This document shows, piece after piece, positions 1 to 8,890 of a stretch of DNA of 20,301 nucleotides. The DNA is taken from assembly GCA_934278965.1 (NCBI GenBank), contig CAKQWL010000104.1, positions 1 through 20,301 of the forward strand. The letters are read 5' to 3'. The first letter of the stretch is position 1; each line of letters starts with the position of its first letter. Made by a program: the position numbers and the translations under genes. This stretch comes from an uncultured Clostridia bacterium. GTDB taxonomy: Bacteria; Bacillota; Clostridia; Peptostreptococcales; Anaerovoracaceae. The notes beneath the pieces were generated by a model, which was not told the DNA's origin, searched no databases, and worked only from the letters and a program-made list of their open reading frames with translations.

Positions 1-370
1 GGGCGCCGTTGTGACGATCGGTGCGGTCAGCGGGGCAAGAACCATGATTGATATGGGTGCGGTTTTGGGCGGCCGTGCGATGGTCGGATGCGACTGCCAT
101 ATCGGTGCGAATGCGGTGCTGGCCGGCGTGATCGAGCCGGAGAGCGCACTTCCGGTCGTGGTAGAAGATCGGGTATTTATCGGTGCAAATGCGGTAGTGA
201 TTGAGGGATGCCGCATCGGAGAGGGTGCGGTGATCGGAGCCGGCGCAGTTGTAACGCACGATGTGCCTCCGCGCGCTCTCGTGGTCGGCGTACCCGGCCG
301 CATTGTCAAAACGCTGGAAAAAGAGGAAAAGTCAGCCGGTGATATCGTCTGCGAGCTGAGAGAATTCTGA
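1..370 (+). CDS. dapH: Tetrahydrodipicolinate N-acetyltransferase, C-terminal part (5' end outside window)
   Basis: This is the 3' end of a left-handed beta-helix acyltransferase, read in frame from base 2 to a TGA at 368-370. The hexapeptide repeats are visible ([46 protein letters not shown]). The [13 protein letters not shown] block and the tail ending in ELREF resemble DapH, which acetylates tetrahydrodipicolinate in the acetylase branch of lysine and meso-diaminopimelate synthesis. DapH is usually about 235 aa, so roughly the last half is present. The gene converges on the rubrerythrin gene with only 29 nt between the two stop codons. No clear terminator is seen in that gap. A DapD-type succinylase is less likely because the [18 protein letters not shown] block and the short tail fit DapH better. 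Confidence 0.85.
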   Translation, partial: GAVVTIGAVSGARTMIDMGAVLGGRAMVGCDCHIGANAVLAGVIEPESALPVVVEDRVFIGANAVVIEGCRIGEGAVIGAGAVVTHDVPPRALVVGVPGRIVKTLEKEEKSAGDIVCELREF

Positions 371-399
371 TCAGACGCTGCATTCTGCCGGCGGTCTTC

Positions 400-951
400 T
401 TAATAATTGTCCGCTTTTTCCTGGAAAAAGGCTTTTACATGCTTGCAGACAGGGCAGAGATCGGGAGCCGAGGTGCCGATAAAACTGTGTCCGCAATTGC
501 GGCAGATAAAGCGGATCGGCTGTTCCTTCTCAAAGACCCTTCCGCTGCGGACCGAATCGAGAAGCTTTCGGAAGCGCGCTTCGTGTTCCCGCTCAATGGC
601 CGCGACGCCGTCCATTTGGTCTGCAAGATCGGAAAAACCTTCCTCCCGAGCCTCTTGCGCGAAGCGCGCATACATTTCCGCCCATTCGTAATGCTCGCCG
701 TTTGCGGCGTTTTCAAGGTTTTCCGGTGTGGACCCGATACCGCCGAGCGCCTTCAGCCAGAGTTCGGCATGCGCCTTTTCATTGGCCGCGGTCTCCTGAA
801 AAATCGCGGCAATTTGTTCAAAACCGTCATTTTTGGCCGCATCGGCGAAAAAGGTATACTTGTCACGGGCCTCTGCCTCACCGGAAAAAGCAAAGCGGAG
901 GTTCTGTTCGGTCTTTGTTCCCGAAAGAGGGGTTTTGTTTTGAATGCTCAT
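400..951 (-). CDS. rbr: Rubrerythrin (diiron peroxidase with rubredoxin domain)
   Basis: The 183-aa protein has a ferritin-like four-helix diiron domain at about residues 10-135. Likely iron ligands include E25, E58 and H61 in NEKAHAE, E100, and E120 with H123 in REHEARF. A C-terminal rubredoxin-like FeCys4 site follows, with CRNC (C150, C153) and CPVC (C166, C169). Rubrerythrins reduce hydrogen peroxide to water in the cytoplasm of anaerobes, using NAD(P)H-derived electrons passed through rubredoxin. The length is close to that of the classical family members of about 190 aa. A GGAG ribosome site lies 10 nt before the ATG at 951. The gene stands alone and is transcribed away from the CYTH gene. 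An 11-bp tandem repeat lies 55-76 bp upstream. Confidence 0.93.
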   Translation of the reverse strand: MSIQNKTPLSGTKTEQNLRFAFSGEAEARDKYTFFADAAKNDGFEQIAAIFQETAANEKAHAELWLKALGGIGSTPENLENAANGEHYEWAEMYARFAQEAREEGFSDLADQMDGVAAIEREHEARFRKLLDSVRSGRVFEKEQPIRFICRNCGHSFIGTSAPDLCPVCKHVKAFFQEKADNY

Positions 952-1005
952 AGAATATTCGCTCCTTTTTTATGGATTTTGAGTAAAGTTTGCCCTCTTC
1001 CGCGC

Positions 1006-1027
1006 AAAAATATCCGAAAAATATCCG
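1006..1027. repeat. Perfect 11-bp tandem direct repeat upstream of rubrerythrin
   Basis: The unit AAAAATATCCG occurs twice back to back, at 1006-1016 and 1017-1027. It lies in the 186-bp intergenic region between the divergent rubrerythrin and CYTH genes. The 11-bp period is about one helical turn, so the two copies face the same side of the DNA. A regulator-binding role is inference only. Confidence 0.6.
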
Positions 1028-1057
1028 CCTGGGATGAAATCAGAAAATACTTTTTAC

Positions 1058-1086
1058 TTGTGTTTTTTTTGCAAACATGATAATAT
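1058..1086 (+). promoter_or_regulatory. Candidate sigma-A promoter of the CYTH gene
   Basis: A -35-like TTGTGT (1058-1063) and a -10-like TAATAT (1081-1086) are separated by 17 nt. They lie about 50 nt upstream of the start at 1138. The spacer contains a run of eight T. The boxes are imperfect, so this is a moderate call. Confidence 0.4.
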
Positions 1087-1137
1087 CTATTGGCAATGTC
1101 GACCATGACGAAAAAGCAATACTAAAGAGGGATAAGT

Positions 1138-1782
1138 ATGGAAATCGAAACAAAATATATGATTCCGGATAAGGAGACTGCGGACAGGCTTTGGGAGGAC
1201 CGATATCTTGCCTCCATGGAAGAATCCGGTTCGCGGGAAACCGTCTACATGAAGGGAGCGTATTTCGATACGGAGGATTCGCTGCTTGCCGGACAGGATA
1301 TTGCATTCCGGATTCGGACAGAGGGCGAGGTGACATTCGCGACGCTCAAATGGTCAGGCCAGAGCGAAGGATCGCTCCATACGCGGGAAGAGATCAATGT
1401 CCCGGTGTACGATGACAACTGTTTCCTGATGCCGGATCTGTCTCTGTTTCAGGAGAGTGAGATCGGGAAAGAGGTGCTGGCGCTTGTCGGGGACCGTCAG
1501 CTGGTCAGCAGGATTGAGATGGGAATGATCCGGAGACGCTTTCGGATGGATACCGGAAAGGCGATCATAGAGGTCTCTATCGATAACGGGGAAATTGTGA
1601 CGGATAACGGAACAGAGCCGATCTGTGAGGTCGAGTTCGAGCTTTTCTCCGGGGAGCAGAGCGATTTGGAGAAGATCAGCGGGGAAATCCAGACGAGATA
1701 CAGCCTTGAAGCGGGTGAAAAGAGTAAGTACGCGCGCGGACTGGCTCTTGCGGAGCAAGGAAAGGACATTTTCGAGGCCTGA
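1138..1782 (+). CDS. CYTH-domain protein (triphosphate tunnel metalloenzyme)
   Basis: The 214-aa protein starts with MEIETKY, which contains the family signature ExExK at residues 2-6. It continues with alternating charged strands typical of the triphosphate tunnel barrel, such as YFDTEDSLL, IAFRIRTEGE, ATLKW and EVEFELFSG. CYTH proteins bind triphosphates with metal ions inside an eight-stranded tunnel. Members include inorganic triphosphatases, thiamine triphosphatases and class IV adenylate cyclases. The substrate cannot be told from sequence here, but inorganic triphosphatase is the commonest assignment for short bacterial CYTH proteins. An AGAGGG ribosome site precedes the ATG. The gene appears monocistronic and ends 74 nt before a strong terminator. 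Confidence 0.85.
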   Translation: MEIETKYMIPDKETADRLWEDRYLASMEESGSRETVYMKGAYFDTEDSLLAGQDIAFRIRTEGEVTFATLKWSGQSEGSLHTREEINVPVYDDNCFLMPDLSLFQESEIGKEVLALVGDRQLVSRIEMGMIRRRFRMDTGKAIIEVSIDNGEIVTDNGTEPICEVEFELFSGEQSDLEKISGEIQTRYSLEAGEKSKYARGLALAEQGKDIFEA

Positions 1783-1856
1783 GGCTTGTACTGCTTTGCG
1801 GGGATCAAATTCTGCGGGAGACGGTACTGGACGGATAAAAAACAGACGAAAAAGAG

Positions 1857-1891
1857 AAGGTACATGCGAAAACATGTACCTTTTTTGTTTT
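1857..1891 (+). terminator. Intrinsic terminator after the CYTH gene
   Basis: A perfect 10-bp stem (AAGGTACATG at 1857-1866 and CATGTACCTT at 1873-1882) with a CGAAAA loop is followed by a T-rich tail through 1891. It separates the CYTH gene from the tig promoter. Confidence 0.9.
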
Positions 1892-1926
1892 TCAGCGGTT
1901 TTTCGGGGGAATTTTCGGTGAAAAAG

Positions 1927-1955
1927 TTTACTTTCCTGATAAAACGGAGTATAAT
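1927..1955 (+). promoter_or_regulatory. Sigma-A-type promoter of the tig operon
   Basis: TTTACT (1927-1932) and an exact TATAAT (1950-1955) are 17 nt apart. The predicted start of transcription is near 1962, which gives a leader of about 69 nt before the tig ATG. The promoter lies directly downstream of the CYTH terminator, as expected for a new transcription unit. Confidence 0.75.
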
Positions 1956-2030
1956 CAATAATAATTGTCTATTGTTATGCACGAAGGCAAAAATGGAGAA
2001 GCTTACAATTTTAGGAGGATATATACTATT

Positions 2031-3314
2031 ATGAAAACAACACTTATTTCAAAGGAAAACGGCATCGCGAAATTTACGATGGAGTTTACGGCAGAAGAGT
2101 TCGAGGCGGCTATCGTAAAGGCATACCAGAATACCAAGGATAAATATACGGTAGATGGTTTCCGGAAGGGAAAGGCTCCGCGCAAGCTGATTGAGAAGCA
2201 TTACGGCGAGGGCATTTTCTTTGAGGACGCTGTGAATGATATGTTTTCAAACGGATATCCGCAGGCGTTGGATGAGCTTGCTGTTGATGTCATTGATCGG
2301 CCGAAAGCAGATTTTACGGAGCTTGCAGCAGGAAGCGGATTCACAGTGACGGTGGAAGTGGCAGTTTATCCGGAGATTGAGGTAAAGGATTACAAGGGCG
2401 TTGAGATCGAGAAAATCACACACGAGATCGACGACGAGGCCCTTCAGAATGAGCTGGAGGCGATTCGCAGAAGAAACGCCAGAATGATCGTGGTGGACAG
2501 ACCGGCAGAGGAAGGGGATACGGTCCTTCTGGATTACGCGGGTTTCCTGGGCGAGGAGCAGTTTGAGGGCGGCACAGCGGAGAGATTCCCACTGAAGCTG
2601 GGTTCCGGAACTTTTATCCCGGGATTTGAAGATCAGCTGATCGGCGTGAAGACCGATGAAGAGAGAGATGTGAATCTTTCCTTCCCGGAAGATTACCCGG
2701 CGGAAAATCTGAAGGGGCAGGCGGTAACCTTCAAGTGCAAGGTTCACGAAGTAAAGACCGAAGAGCTGCCGGAGCTGAATGACGAATTTGTGAAAGACAT
2801 CTCCGAATTTGATACACTGGATGAATATAAAGCGGATGTAAAGGCGAACCTTGAAAAGGCGGCTGCCGCAAGAGCAGAGAACGAGATGAAAGACAAGGTT
2901 GTCAAGAAGGTCTATGACGCCAATGAATTTGACATCCCGGAAGTGATGATCCGGGATGAGATCGGCGCGCGTCTCCGCGAGCTGGATCAGCAGCTGCAGT
3001 ATCAGGGACTCTCCTTAGAGAAGTATATGGATGCTATGCAGAAGAAGCTGGAAGAGATTCAGGATGAAATCCGGGATGACTGCTACAAGGCGGTGAAGAC
3101 AAAGATGATCCTGGCAGCGGTTGCCGAGAAGGAAAAGCTGCCGGTATCCGAGGAGGATATCACAAAGGAACTGGATCTGATCGCGGCTCAGTACGGCATG
3201 ACGACCGAGCAGGTAAGAGAAGCACTCGGAACACAGAATATCGCGATGGTAGCAAAGGATCTCGGCCTCAGAAAAGCCATTGATTTCATGTACGATAACG
3301 CGGTAATCAAATAG
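2031..3314 (+). CDS. tig: Trigger factor (ribosome-associated chaperone and prolyl isomerase)
   Basis: The 427-aa protein has the three trigger factor domains. The N-terminal ribosome-binding domain carries the signature GFRKGKAP at residues 43-50. An FKBP-like peptidyl-prolyl isomerase domain follows (EEGDTVLLDYAGFLGE to LKGQAVTFKCKVHEVK, about residues 160-245). The C-terminal helical chaperone arms complete it. The protein binds nascent chains at the ribosome exit tunnel. The ATG at 2031 is chosen because TTAGGAGG lies at 2011-2018 and homology starts at MKTTLISKENG. An upstream in-frame start at 1965 would fall in the leader just after the promoter and lacks a ribosome site. The gene is first in the quality-control cluster and is followed by clpP after a purine-rich spacer of 139 nt. 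Confidence 0.97.
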   Translation: MKTTLISKENGIAKFTMEFTAEEFEAAIVKAYQNTKDKYTVDGFRKGKAPRKLIEKHYGEGIFFEDAVNDMFSNGYPQALDELAVDVIDRPKADFTELAAGSGFTVTVEVAVYPEIEVKDYKGVEIEKITHEIDDEALQNELEAIRRRNARMIVVDRPAEEGDTVLLDYAGFLGEEQFEGGTAERFPLKLGSGTFIPGFEDQLIGVKTDEERDVNLSFPEDYPAENLKGQAVTFKCKVHEVKTEELPELNDEFVKDISEFDTLDEYKADVKANLEKAAAARAENEMKDKVVKKVYDANEFDIPEVMIRDEIGARLRELDQQLQYQGLSLEKYMDAMQKKLEEIQDEIRDDCYKAVKTKMILAAVAEKEKLPVSEEDITKELDLIAAQYGMTTEQVREALGTQNIAMVAKDLGLRKAIDFMYDNAVIK

Positions 3315-3453
3315 AAAAATTTCCGATTCGGAAGGGCGGACGCCGTGAGCGTTACAGCCGGAGAAAAAAGGGTATAGAAAAGGGGAAGCCGGAAAAGGAA
3401 ATAAAGTGGGCAAAAAAGGGATTAGATAAAGAAAGTAGGGAGGTTAGGAAAGG

Positions 3454-4035
3454 ATGGCACTTGTACCATATGTAATAGAACAGACCGGCAAGGGAGAGCG
3501 TTCTTACGATATTTATTCGAGACTGTTAAAGGATCGGATTATTTTCCTTGGGGAAGAAATTGATGACCACATTGCGAGTCTGGTTGTTGCACAGCTTCTG
3601 TTCCTGGAAGCAGAGGATCCGGAAAAGGATATCTCAATTTATATCAACAGCCCGGGCGGCAGTGTAACTGCCGGAATGGCGATTTACGATACGATGCAGT
3701 ACATCAAGCCGGAGGTATCGACGATTTGTGTCGGCCTTGCCGCGAGTATGGGGGCTTTCCTCCTGTCGTCCGGCGCGAAGGGAAAGCGCTTTGCACTTCC
3801 GAATGCGGAGATTATGATTCATCAGCCGCTCGGAGGCGCGAAGGGGCAGGCATCGGACATTAAAATTCACGCGGACTGGATTATCAAAACAAAGGAAAAA
3901 CTGAACCGCATTTTATCGGAGAACACATCTCAGCCGTTTGAGAAGATCGAACACGATACAGACCGTGACAACTTTATGAGTGCGGAAGAGGCGATGGCTT
4001 ACGGGCTGATCGACAAAGTGATCGCAAGAAGATAA
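3454..4035 (+). CDS. clpP: ATP-dependent Clp protease proteolytic subunit ClpP
   Basis: The 193-aa serine peptidase has the catalytic triad at the standard ClpP positions: S98 in [10 protein letters not shown]123 in MIHQPLGG and D172 in TDRDNF. The oxyanion glycine-rich strand SPGGS is at residues 66-70. ClpP forms a double heptamer that degrades proteins unfolded by ClpX or ClpC in the cytoplasm. The length is normal for the family. An AGGGAGG ribosome site lies upstream of the ATG at 3454. clpX begins 12 nt after the stop, so the two are surely cotranscribed. The order tig-clpP-clpX-lon resembles E. coli. In Bacillus subtilis clpP lies elsewhere. No CtsR-type operator was recognised upstream. 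Confidence 0.98.
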   Translation: MALVPYVIEQTGKGERSYDIYSRLLKDRIIFLGEEIDDHIASLVVAQLLFLEAEDPEKDISIYINSPGGSVTAGMAIYDTMQYIKPEVSTICVGLAASMGAFLLSSGAKGKRFALPNAEIMIHQPLGGAKGQASDIKIHADWIIKTKEKLNRILSENTSQPFEKIEHDTDRDNFMSAEEAMAYGLIDKVIARR

Positions 4036-4047
4036 CGGGGGATGAGT

Positions 4048-5349
4048 ATGACAAAGTATGATGATGAAACGAAAGAACTGAAGTGTTCGTTCTGCGGAAA
4101 GCCGCAAAGTCAGGTACGGCGGCTGATTGCCGGAAACGGTGTATATATCTGCGATGAATGCGTGGAGCTTTGCGCGGATATTGTCGCGGAAGAGTTCATG
4201 AAGCAGGGCAAACCAAAGCCAAGCCGCTCCGGCGCGGACGGCGGGAAACTTCCGAAGCCGAAGGAGATCGCGCAGACCCTATCGGAGTATGTGATCGGTC
4301 AGGATAACGCGAAGAAGGCGCTTTCGGTGGCGGTTTACAATCATTATAAAAGAATCCAGCAAGGGCGGAGCACATCGGAGGACGGTGTGGAACTGCAGAA
4401 GAGCAATATCGTCATGATCGGGCCGACCGGCTCCGGGAAGACCCTTTTGGCTCAGACACTGGCGAGGATTTTGAATGTGCCGTTTGCGATTGCGGATGCG
4501 ACCGCACTGACGGAGGCCGGTTATGTCGGAGAGGATGTTGAAAATATTCTTTTGAAGCTGATTCAGGCGGCGGATTGGGATATCGAGCGCGCACAGCGCG
4601 GCATTATTTATGTCGATGAGATCGACAAGATTGCGAAAAAGTCGGATAATCCGTCGATTACGCGTGATGTCAGTGGAGAAGGTGTCCAGCAGGCGCTTCT
4701 GAAGATCCTGGAAGGGACGGTTGCCAATGTTCCGCCGCAGGGCGGGAGGAAGCACCCGCATCAGGAGTTCATCCCGTTCGACACAACCAATGTTCTGTTT
4801 ATTTGCGGAGGAGCCTTTGACGGCCTTGATAAAATCATTCAGCGCCGTATCGGGGAAAAGACCATCGGATTTAATTCCGAATTCAAAGTGACAAGAGAAG
4901 AAGAGAAAGACATCCTGCTCAAGCTGCAGCCGGAGGATCTGCTCAAATACGGGTTGATTCCGGAATTTATCGGACGGCTGCCGGTGGCGGTGACCTTGGA
5001 AGAGCTTTCAAGAGAGTCTCTCGTTCGAATTATCAAGGAGCCGAAGAACTCGCTTTTGAAGCAGTATACGAAGCTTTTTGCGATGGACGGCGTGGAACTT
5101 GAGATTACGGATGACGCGATCGAACGGGTTGCGGAGAAGGCAATCGAGCGTAAGACGGGCGCGCGCGGTCTTCGGAGTATCTTCGAGGGCGTGATGACGG
5201 ATATCATGTATGAAATTCCGTCCAGAAATGATGTGGTAAAGTGCATCATTACGAAAGAGACCATCGATGGCTTGTCGCAGCCGACCCTTGTGTTTGCGGA
5301 CCATCCGAAAAAGGAAAATCAGGAGGACGGCAGCGTCGAAACGGCCTGA
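4048..5349 (+). CDS. clpX: ATP-dependent Clp protease ATP-binding subunit ClpX
   Basis: The 433-aa AAA+ unfoldase starts with a zinc-binding domain whose ligands are C13, C16, C35 and C38. Walker A is GPTGSGKT (about residues 125-132), the pore loop is GYVG, and Walker B is [11 protein letters not shown]. The RKHPHQ loop and the ClpP-docking IGF tripeptide (in KTIGFNSE) are both present, so it should couple to the adjacent ClpP. The ATG at 4048 is preferred because GGGGG at 4037-4041 sits 6 nt before it. The ATG at 4042 directly abuts that ribosome site. A purine-rich stretch and a GC hairpin separate this gene from lon. Confidence 0.97.
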   Translation: MTKYDDETKELKCSFCGKPQSQVRRLIAGNGVYICDECVELCADIVAEEFMKQGKPKPSRSGADGGKLPKPKEIAQTLSEYVIGQDNAKKALSVAVYNHYKRIQQGRSTSEDGVELQKSNIVMIGPTGSGKTLLAQTLARILNVPFAIADATALTEAGYVGEDVENILLKLIQAADWDIERAQRGIIYVDEIDKIAKKSDNPSITRDVSGEGVQQALLKILEGTVANVPPQGGRKHPHQEFIPFDTTNVLFICGGAFDGLDKIIQRRIGEKTIGFNSEFKVTREEEKDILLKLQPEDLLKYGLIPEFIGRLPVAVTLEELSRESLVRIIKEPKNSLLKQYTKLFAMDGVELEITDDAIERVAEKAIERKTGARGLRSIFEGVMTDIMYEIPSRNDVVKCIITKETIDGLSQPTLVFADHPKKENQEDGSVETA

Positions 5350-5389
5350 GATCCTGAAGTGAAAAAAAGATACAGGGAAAAGAACCAGA

Positions 5390-5419
5390 AGGGGCATGGC
5401 GCAGGAACGCCCTGCCCCT
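5390..5419 (+). terminator. Hairpin between clpX and lon, possible weak terminator or attenuator
   Basis: A 12-bp stem with one mismatch (AGGGGCATGGCG at 5390-5401 and CGCCCTGCCCCT at 5408-5419) has a CAGGAA loop. The tail is only CTTGTTTCG, with no proper T run, so full termination is doubtful. It may reduce read-through from clpX into lon or mark an RNA processing site. No obvious promoter for lon follows it. Confidence 0.45.
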
Positions 5420-5446
5420 CTTGTTTCGTGAGAAAAGGGGAAGGAA

Positions 5447-7867
5447 ATGGAGGAGACAGATATGACGGACGATAAAAGCCGGAAGGAAACAGAAGATGTC
5501 CTGGCGCTTGAAGAGCCGGGTGAGGATACAAAAACAACGGATGAAGGGACTCTGACACTTCCGATGATCGCTCTTCGGGGGCTTTCGGTGTTCCCGAACA
5601 TGGTGCTTCACTTTGATATCGGCAGAGAGAAGTCGATTAAAGCACTGGAGCGTGCGATGATTACGGATCAGACAGTATTTCTGGTCAGTCAGATTGACGA
5701 AAATACGGATCTTCCGACACTGAGTGATCTTTATCAGGTCGGGACGATTGCAAAGGTAAAGCAGATGCTGAAATTGCCGGGCGATTCTATCCGGGTGCTG
5801 GTTGAGGGCGTGAAGCGCGGCCAGATTCGGGAAATGCTGTTTGAGGTGCCGTACTTTAAGTGCACGGTATCCGTGATTGAAGAGCCGGAAGTGGAAAGCA
5901 GCGTTGAAATTGAAGCACTGAAGCGATCGGTATTAGATGAATTCGAAGAATATGTTGCGGAGCGTGAAAACGGGCAGGAGCTTTTTTCATCGGTAGTCGG
6001 GATTGAACATCCGGGAAGATTGGCGGACGCCATTGCGGCGCATCTCCGCGTCAAGGTGGAAGATCGGCAGCCGTTTCTTGAGATTTTTGACCCGGTAAAA
6101 CGACTTTCCGCAATGAAAGAAATTCTGAGCCGTGAGGTGGAGATCCAGCTGATCGAGGCGGACATCAATCAGAAGGTGAAGTCACAGATGAATCAGAATC
6201 AAAAAGAATACTATCTGCGGGAGCAGATGCGGGCGATTCAGGAGGAGCTTGGCGTTGCGGAAGATGTCGCGGAGGACGCGGAGCTTTGGCGGAAGCAGCT
6301 GAAAAAGCTCAAGATGCCGGAAAAGACGGCGAAAAAAATAGAAAAAGAGATCAGCCGCTTTGAAAAGCTCCAGCCGGCATCGGCGGAGAGCAATGTCTCC
6401 CGTTCATATATCGAAACAATTCTGGAATTGCCTTGGAATAAGACAAGCAAAACGCAGGCGGACTTGAAAAAGGCTGAAGCGATTTTGAATCAGGATCATT
6501 ACGGATTGGATAAGGTAAAACAGCGTGTATTGGAGTACCTCGCAGTGGTGGAGCTTTCCGGCAAGCTGAGAGGACCGATTCTCTGCCTGGTAGGACCTCC
6601 GGGTGTCGGAAAAACTTCGATCGCGAGATCGGTTGCCCGTGCGACCGGGCGAGAGTTCGTCCGGATGTCGCTCGGCGGTGTGCGGGATGAGGCGGAGATC
6701 CGGGGGCACAGAAGAACGTATATCGGAGCGATCCCGGGAAGGATTATTTCCTGTTTGAAAGATGCCGGAACGAATAACCCGGTCTGTCTGTTTGATGACG
6801 TGGATAAGAGCGGTACGGATTACAAAGGAGACCCGGCATCCGCGCTGCTGGAAGTGCTGGATCCGGAGCAGAATAAAGAATTTATGGATCATTACCTGGA
6901 AGTGCCGTTCGATCTTTCGAAGGTCATGTTCATTACGACAGCGAACACGATCGATACCATTCCGCGTCCGCTTTTGGACCGAATGGAGATTATCCGGGTA
7001 GAGGGGTACACGGAAGAGGAAAAGGTTGAGATCGCCAAGAATTATTTGATTCCGAAGCAACTGGAGAACCACGGCCTGAAGCCGGAAAATATTTCTTTTT
7101 CGGAGGGTGCGGTGCGCAGTCTGATCAATGATTATACGCGGGAATCCGGCGTCCGAAATTTGGAGCGGGAAATTGCCAATGTGTGCCGGAAGACAGCGCT
7201 TGCGCTGGTGACAACGAAAAAGGAGCATTATCGTATTACACCGAAAAATCTGGAAAAATATCTCGGAAAGAAGCATTATCGATACGACATGATCGAGGGA
7301 CAGGAGGAAATCGGCGTGACAACGGGTCTTGCCTGGACCATTGTCGGCGGAGATACACTGTCGATCGAAACGACGGTAGTGCCGGGAAGCGGCAAGTTCG
7401 TTCTGACGGGCCAGCTCGGTGAGGTGATGCAGGAATCTGCGAAAGCTGGAATTTCTTATATTCGTTCCGTTGCAGATACCTTGGGCATTCAGGAAGACTT
7501 CTACAAGACGAAGGATATCCATATCCATATTCCGGAGGGGGCAACGCCAAAGGACGGTCCGTCTGCCGGTATTACGATGTGTACAGCGATGATTTCGGCT
7601 CTGACAGAGATTCCGGTCCGGAAAGATGTAGCGATGACCGGTGAAATTACGCTGCGGGGAAAGATCCTGCCGGTCGGCGGAATTCGGGAAAAGGTACTTG
7701 CCGCGCATCGTGCCGGCATCCGAAAGGTCCTCTTGCCGAAGGAAAATGAACGGGATATTGATGATATTCCGGAAAAAGTAAGAAAGAAGATGACATTTGT
7801 GCTGATCGAAAGGGCGGAGGATGCTCTTCGGGAGGCGCTTGTGAAAAGTACAGGAAAAAAAGTATGA
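5447..7867 (+). CDS. lon: ATP-dependent protease Lon (LonA type)
   Basis: The 806-aa protein has an N-terminal LON substrate-binding domain (about residues 35-235), a coiled helical linker, an AAA+ module and a C-terminal serine-lysine protease. Walker A is GPPGVGKT at 383-390. The arginine finger region LLDRME and sensor 2 SGVRNLER are present. The catalytic dyad is S706 in KDGPSAG and K749 in GGIREK. Walker B is odd: it reads LFDDVDKS where Lon normally has LDEIDKM, so the usual catalytic Glu is Asp at residue 451. The ATG at 5447 has GGGGAAGG upstream. An in-frame ATG at 5462 with GGAGGAG 6 nt upstream is an equally good start. The gene overlaps engB by ATGA. Confidence 0.96.
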   Translation: MEETDMTDDKSRKETEDVLALEEPGEDTKTTDEGTLTLPMIALRGLSVFPNMVLHFDIGREKSIKALERAMITDQTVFLVSQIDENTDLPTLSDLYQVGTIAKVKQMLKLPGDSIRVLVEGVKRGQIREMLFEVPYFKCTVSVIEEPEVESSVEIEALKRSVLDEFEEYVAERENGQELFSSVVGIEHPGRLADAIAAHLRVKVEDRQPFLEIFDPVKRLSAMKEILSREVEIQLIEADINQKVKSQMNQNQKEYYLREQMRAIQEELGVAEDVAEDAELWRKQLKKLKMPEKTAKKIEKEISRFEKLQPASAESNVSRSYIETILELPWNKTSKTQADLKKAEAILNQDHYGLDKVKQRVLEYLAVVELSGKLRGPILCLVGPPGVGKTSIARSVARATGREFVRMSLGGVRDEAEIRGHRRTYIGAIPGRIISCLKDAGTNNPVCLFDDVDKSGTDYKGDPASALLEVLDPEQNKEFMDHYLEVPFDLSKVMFITTANTIDTIPRPLLDRMEIIRVEGYTEEEKVEIAKNYLIPKQLENHGLKPENISFSEGAVRSLINDYTRESGVRNLEREIANVCRKTALALVTTKKEHYRITPKNLEKYLGKKHYRYDMIEGQEEIGVTTGLAWTIVGGDTLSIETTVVPGSGKFVLTGQLGEVMQESAKAGISYIRSVADTLGIQEDFYKTKDIHIHIPEGATPKDGPSAGITMCTAMISALTEIPVRKDVAMTGEITLRGKILPVGGIREKVLAAHRAGIRKVLLPKENERDIDDIPEKVRKKMTFVLIERAEDALREALVKSTGKKV

Positions 7868-8466
7868 TTATTAAGAAATCAGAAATTGAAGCCGTTGCTG
7901 TCAAAAAGACGCAGTATCCGGCGCCGGAGCTTCCGGAGATTGCTTTCGCCGGACGCTCAAATGTCGGCAAGTCTTCGCTTCTGAACCTTTTAACCAATCG
8001 GAAGAGTCTCGCCAGAGTTTCCGGCGCTCCCGGAAAAACGAGAACGATCAATTTTTATCGGATCAACGATACGTTTCGAATTGTGGATTTGCCGGGTTAC
8101 GGATATGCAAAGGTTTCGAAGTCGATGTCTGAGGGCTGGGGCGCGATGATGGAGGATTATCTGGAAAAAAGAGAAAACCTGCTGAAGGTCGTACAGCTTG
8201 TGGATATTCGGCATGCGCCGTCGGTGCAGGATGTGCAGATGTACGAGTATCTGCGCCATTACGGTCTCGACGGAATTGTCGTCGCGACAAAGGCAGATAA
8301 GGTGTCAAGAAACGAAATGCAGAAATGCATTTCGGTGATTCGAAAAACGTTGTCTCTCGAAAAGGAGGATACGGTTGTGCCGGTATCGGCGCTGAAGCGA
8401 ACCGGTCAGGAAGAGCTGATTGCCGTGCTGGAAGAGCTGTTAACGGCGGAGGAGGAAACCGTTTGA
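7864..8466 (+). CDS. engB: Ribosome biogenesis GTPase EngB/YsxC
   Basis: The 200-aa small GTPase carries G1 GRSNVGKSS at residues 30-38, G2 around GKTRT, G3 [10 protein letters not shown]4 TKAD and G5 SA. This pattern, with GRSNVGKSS and LPGYGYAKV, is characteristic of YihA/YsxC/EngB, which assists large-subunit assembly and is often essential. Its ATG overlaps the lon stop in an ATGA, which implies translational coupling. The lon-engB pairing is a known Firmicute arrangement (lonA-ysxC in Bacillus). The stop lies just before the DUF1232 gene. Confidence 0.97.
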   Translation: MIIKKSEIEAVAVKKTQYPAPELPEIAFAGRSNVGKSSLLNLLTNRKSLARVSGAPGKTRTINFYRINDTFRIVDLPGYGYAKVSKSMSEGWGAMMEDYLEKRENLLKVVQLVDIRHAPSVQDVQMYEYLRHYGLDGIVVATKADKVSRNEMQKCISVIRKTLSLEKEDTVVPVSALKRTGQEELIAVLEELLTAEEETV

Positions 8467-8467
8467 T

Positions 8468-8818
8468 ATGATGCAGTGGGTTGGATTTGCGGTCCTTCGG
8501 AAACGAATGGCCGCGCTGAAATTCATGATGCGCGATAAGAATGTCCCTCTCTGGAAGAAGGGCTTGGTAGTGCTGGGAGCGCTTTATCTAATCTCTCCGC
8601 TCGATCTGATCCCGGATGTTGTCTTTCCGGTAGCCTTTCTGGACGATTTGATTCTCTGGATCTGGATTTTCTGGTTTCTTCGGGACGAGCTGGACCGTTA
8701 CTGGATCGGGGAAAGAGAGGTCGACCTTTCGAAAAGTTTCTATGGTAAAGATATCATAGAGGGTGTAGAATGTGAAGTGGCGGAAGAACAGAAAGAAGAG
8801 CCGCCGAAGAAGGTATAA
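8468..8818 (+). CDS. DUF1232 (YkvA-like) small membrane protein
   Basis: The 116-aa protein has the DUF1232 signature YLISPLDLIPD followed by FPVAFLDDLIL. Two hydrophobic stretches (about residues 31-50 and 54-76) fit a short membrane hairpin. The C-terminus is acidic and lysine-rich (EVAEEQKEEPPKKV) and probably cytoplasmic. The function of the family is not established. It starts 1 nt after the engB stop with GGAGGA inside the engB end as ribosome site, so it is cotranscribed. ATG codons at 8468 and 8471 are both possible starts. Confidence 0.85.
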   Translation: MMQWVGFAVLRKRMAALKFMMRDKNVPLWKKGLVVLGALYLISPLDLIPDVVFPVAFLDDLILWIWIFWFLRDELDRYWIGEREVDLSKSFYGKDIIEGVECEVAEEQKEEPPKKV

Positions 8819-8890
8819 CCGTTTAAGAAGATGTGAAAGAGGAAGTCCCGGACGGGGCGGAACCAAGAAGGAACAGAAAAGGAAACAAGG

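Noticed and set aside
3321..3333. Palindrome TTCCGA-T-TCGGAA after tig as a terminator
   Set aside because: The one-base centre cannot form a hairpin loop and there is no T run, so read-through into clpP is expected.
3315..3453. CtsR or CIRCE heat-shock operator upstream of clpP
   Set aside because: No CtsR heptad repeat (GGTCAAA type) and no CIRCE dyad is present. The region is only purine-rich.
6404..7708. 434-codon open frame on the minus strand inside lon
   Set aside because: It lies wholly opposite the well-conserved Lon AAA+ and protease domains and shows no recognisable domain. It is a shadow frame caused by codon bias.
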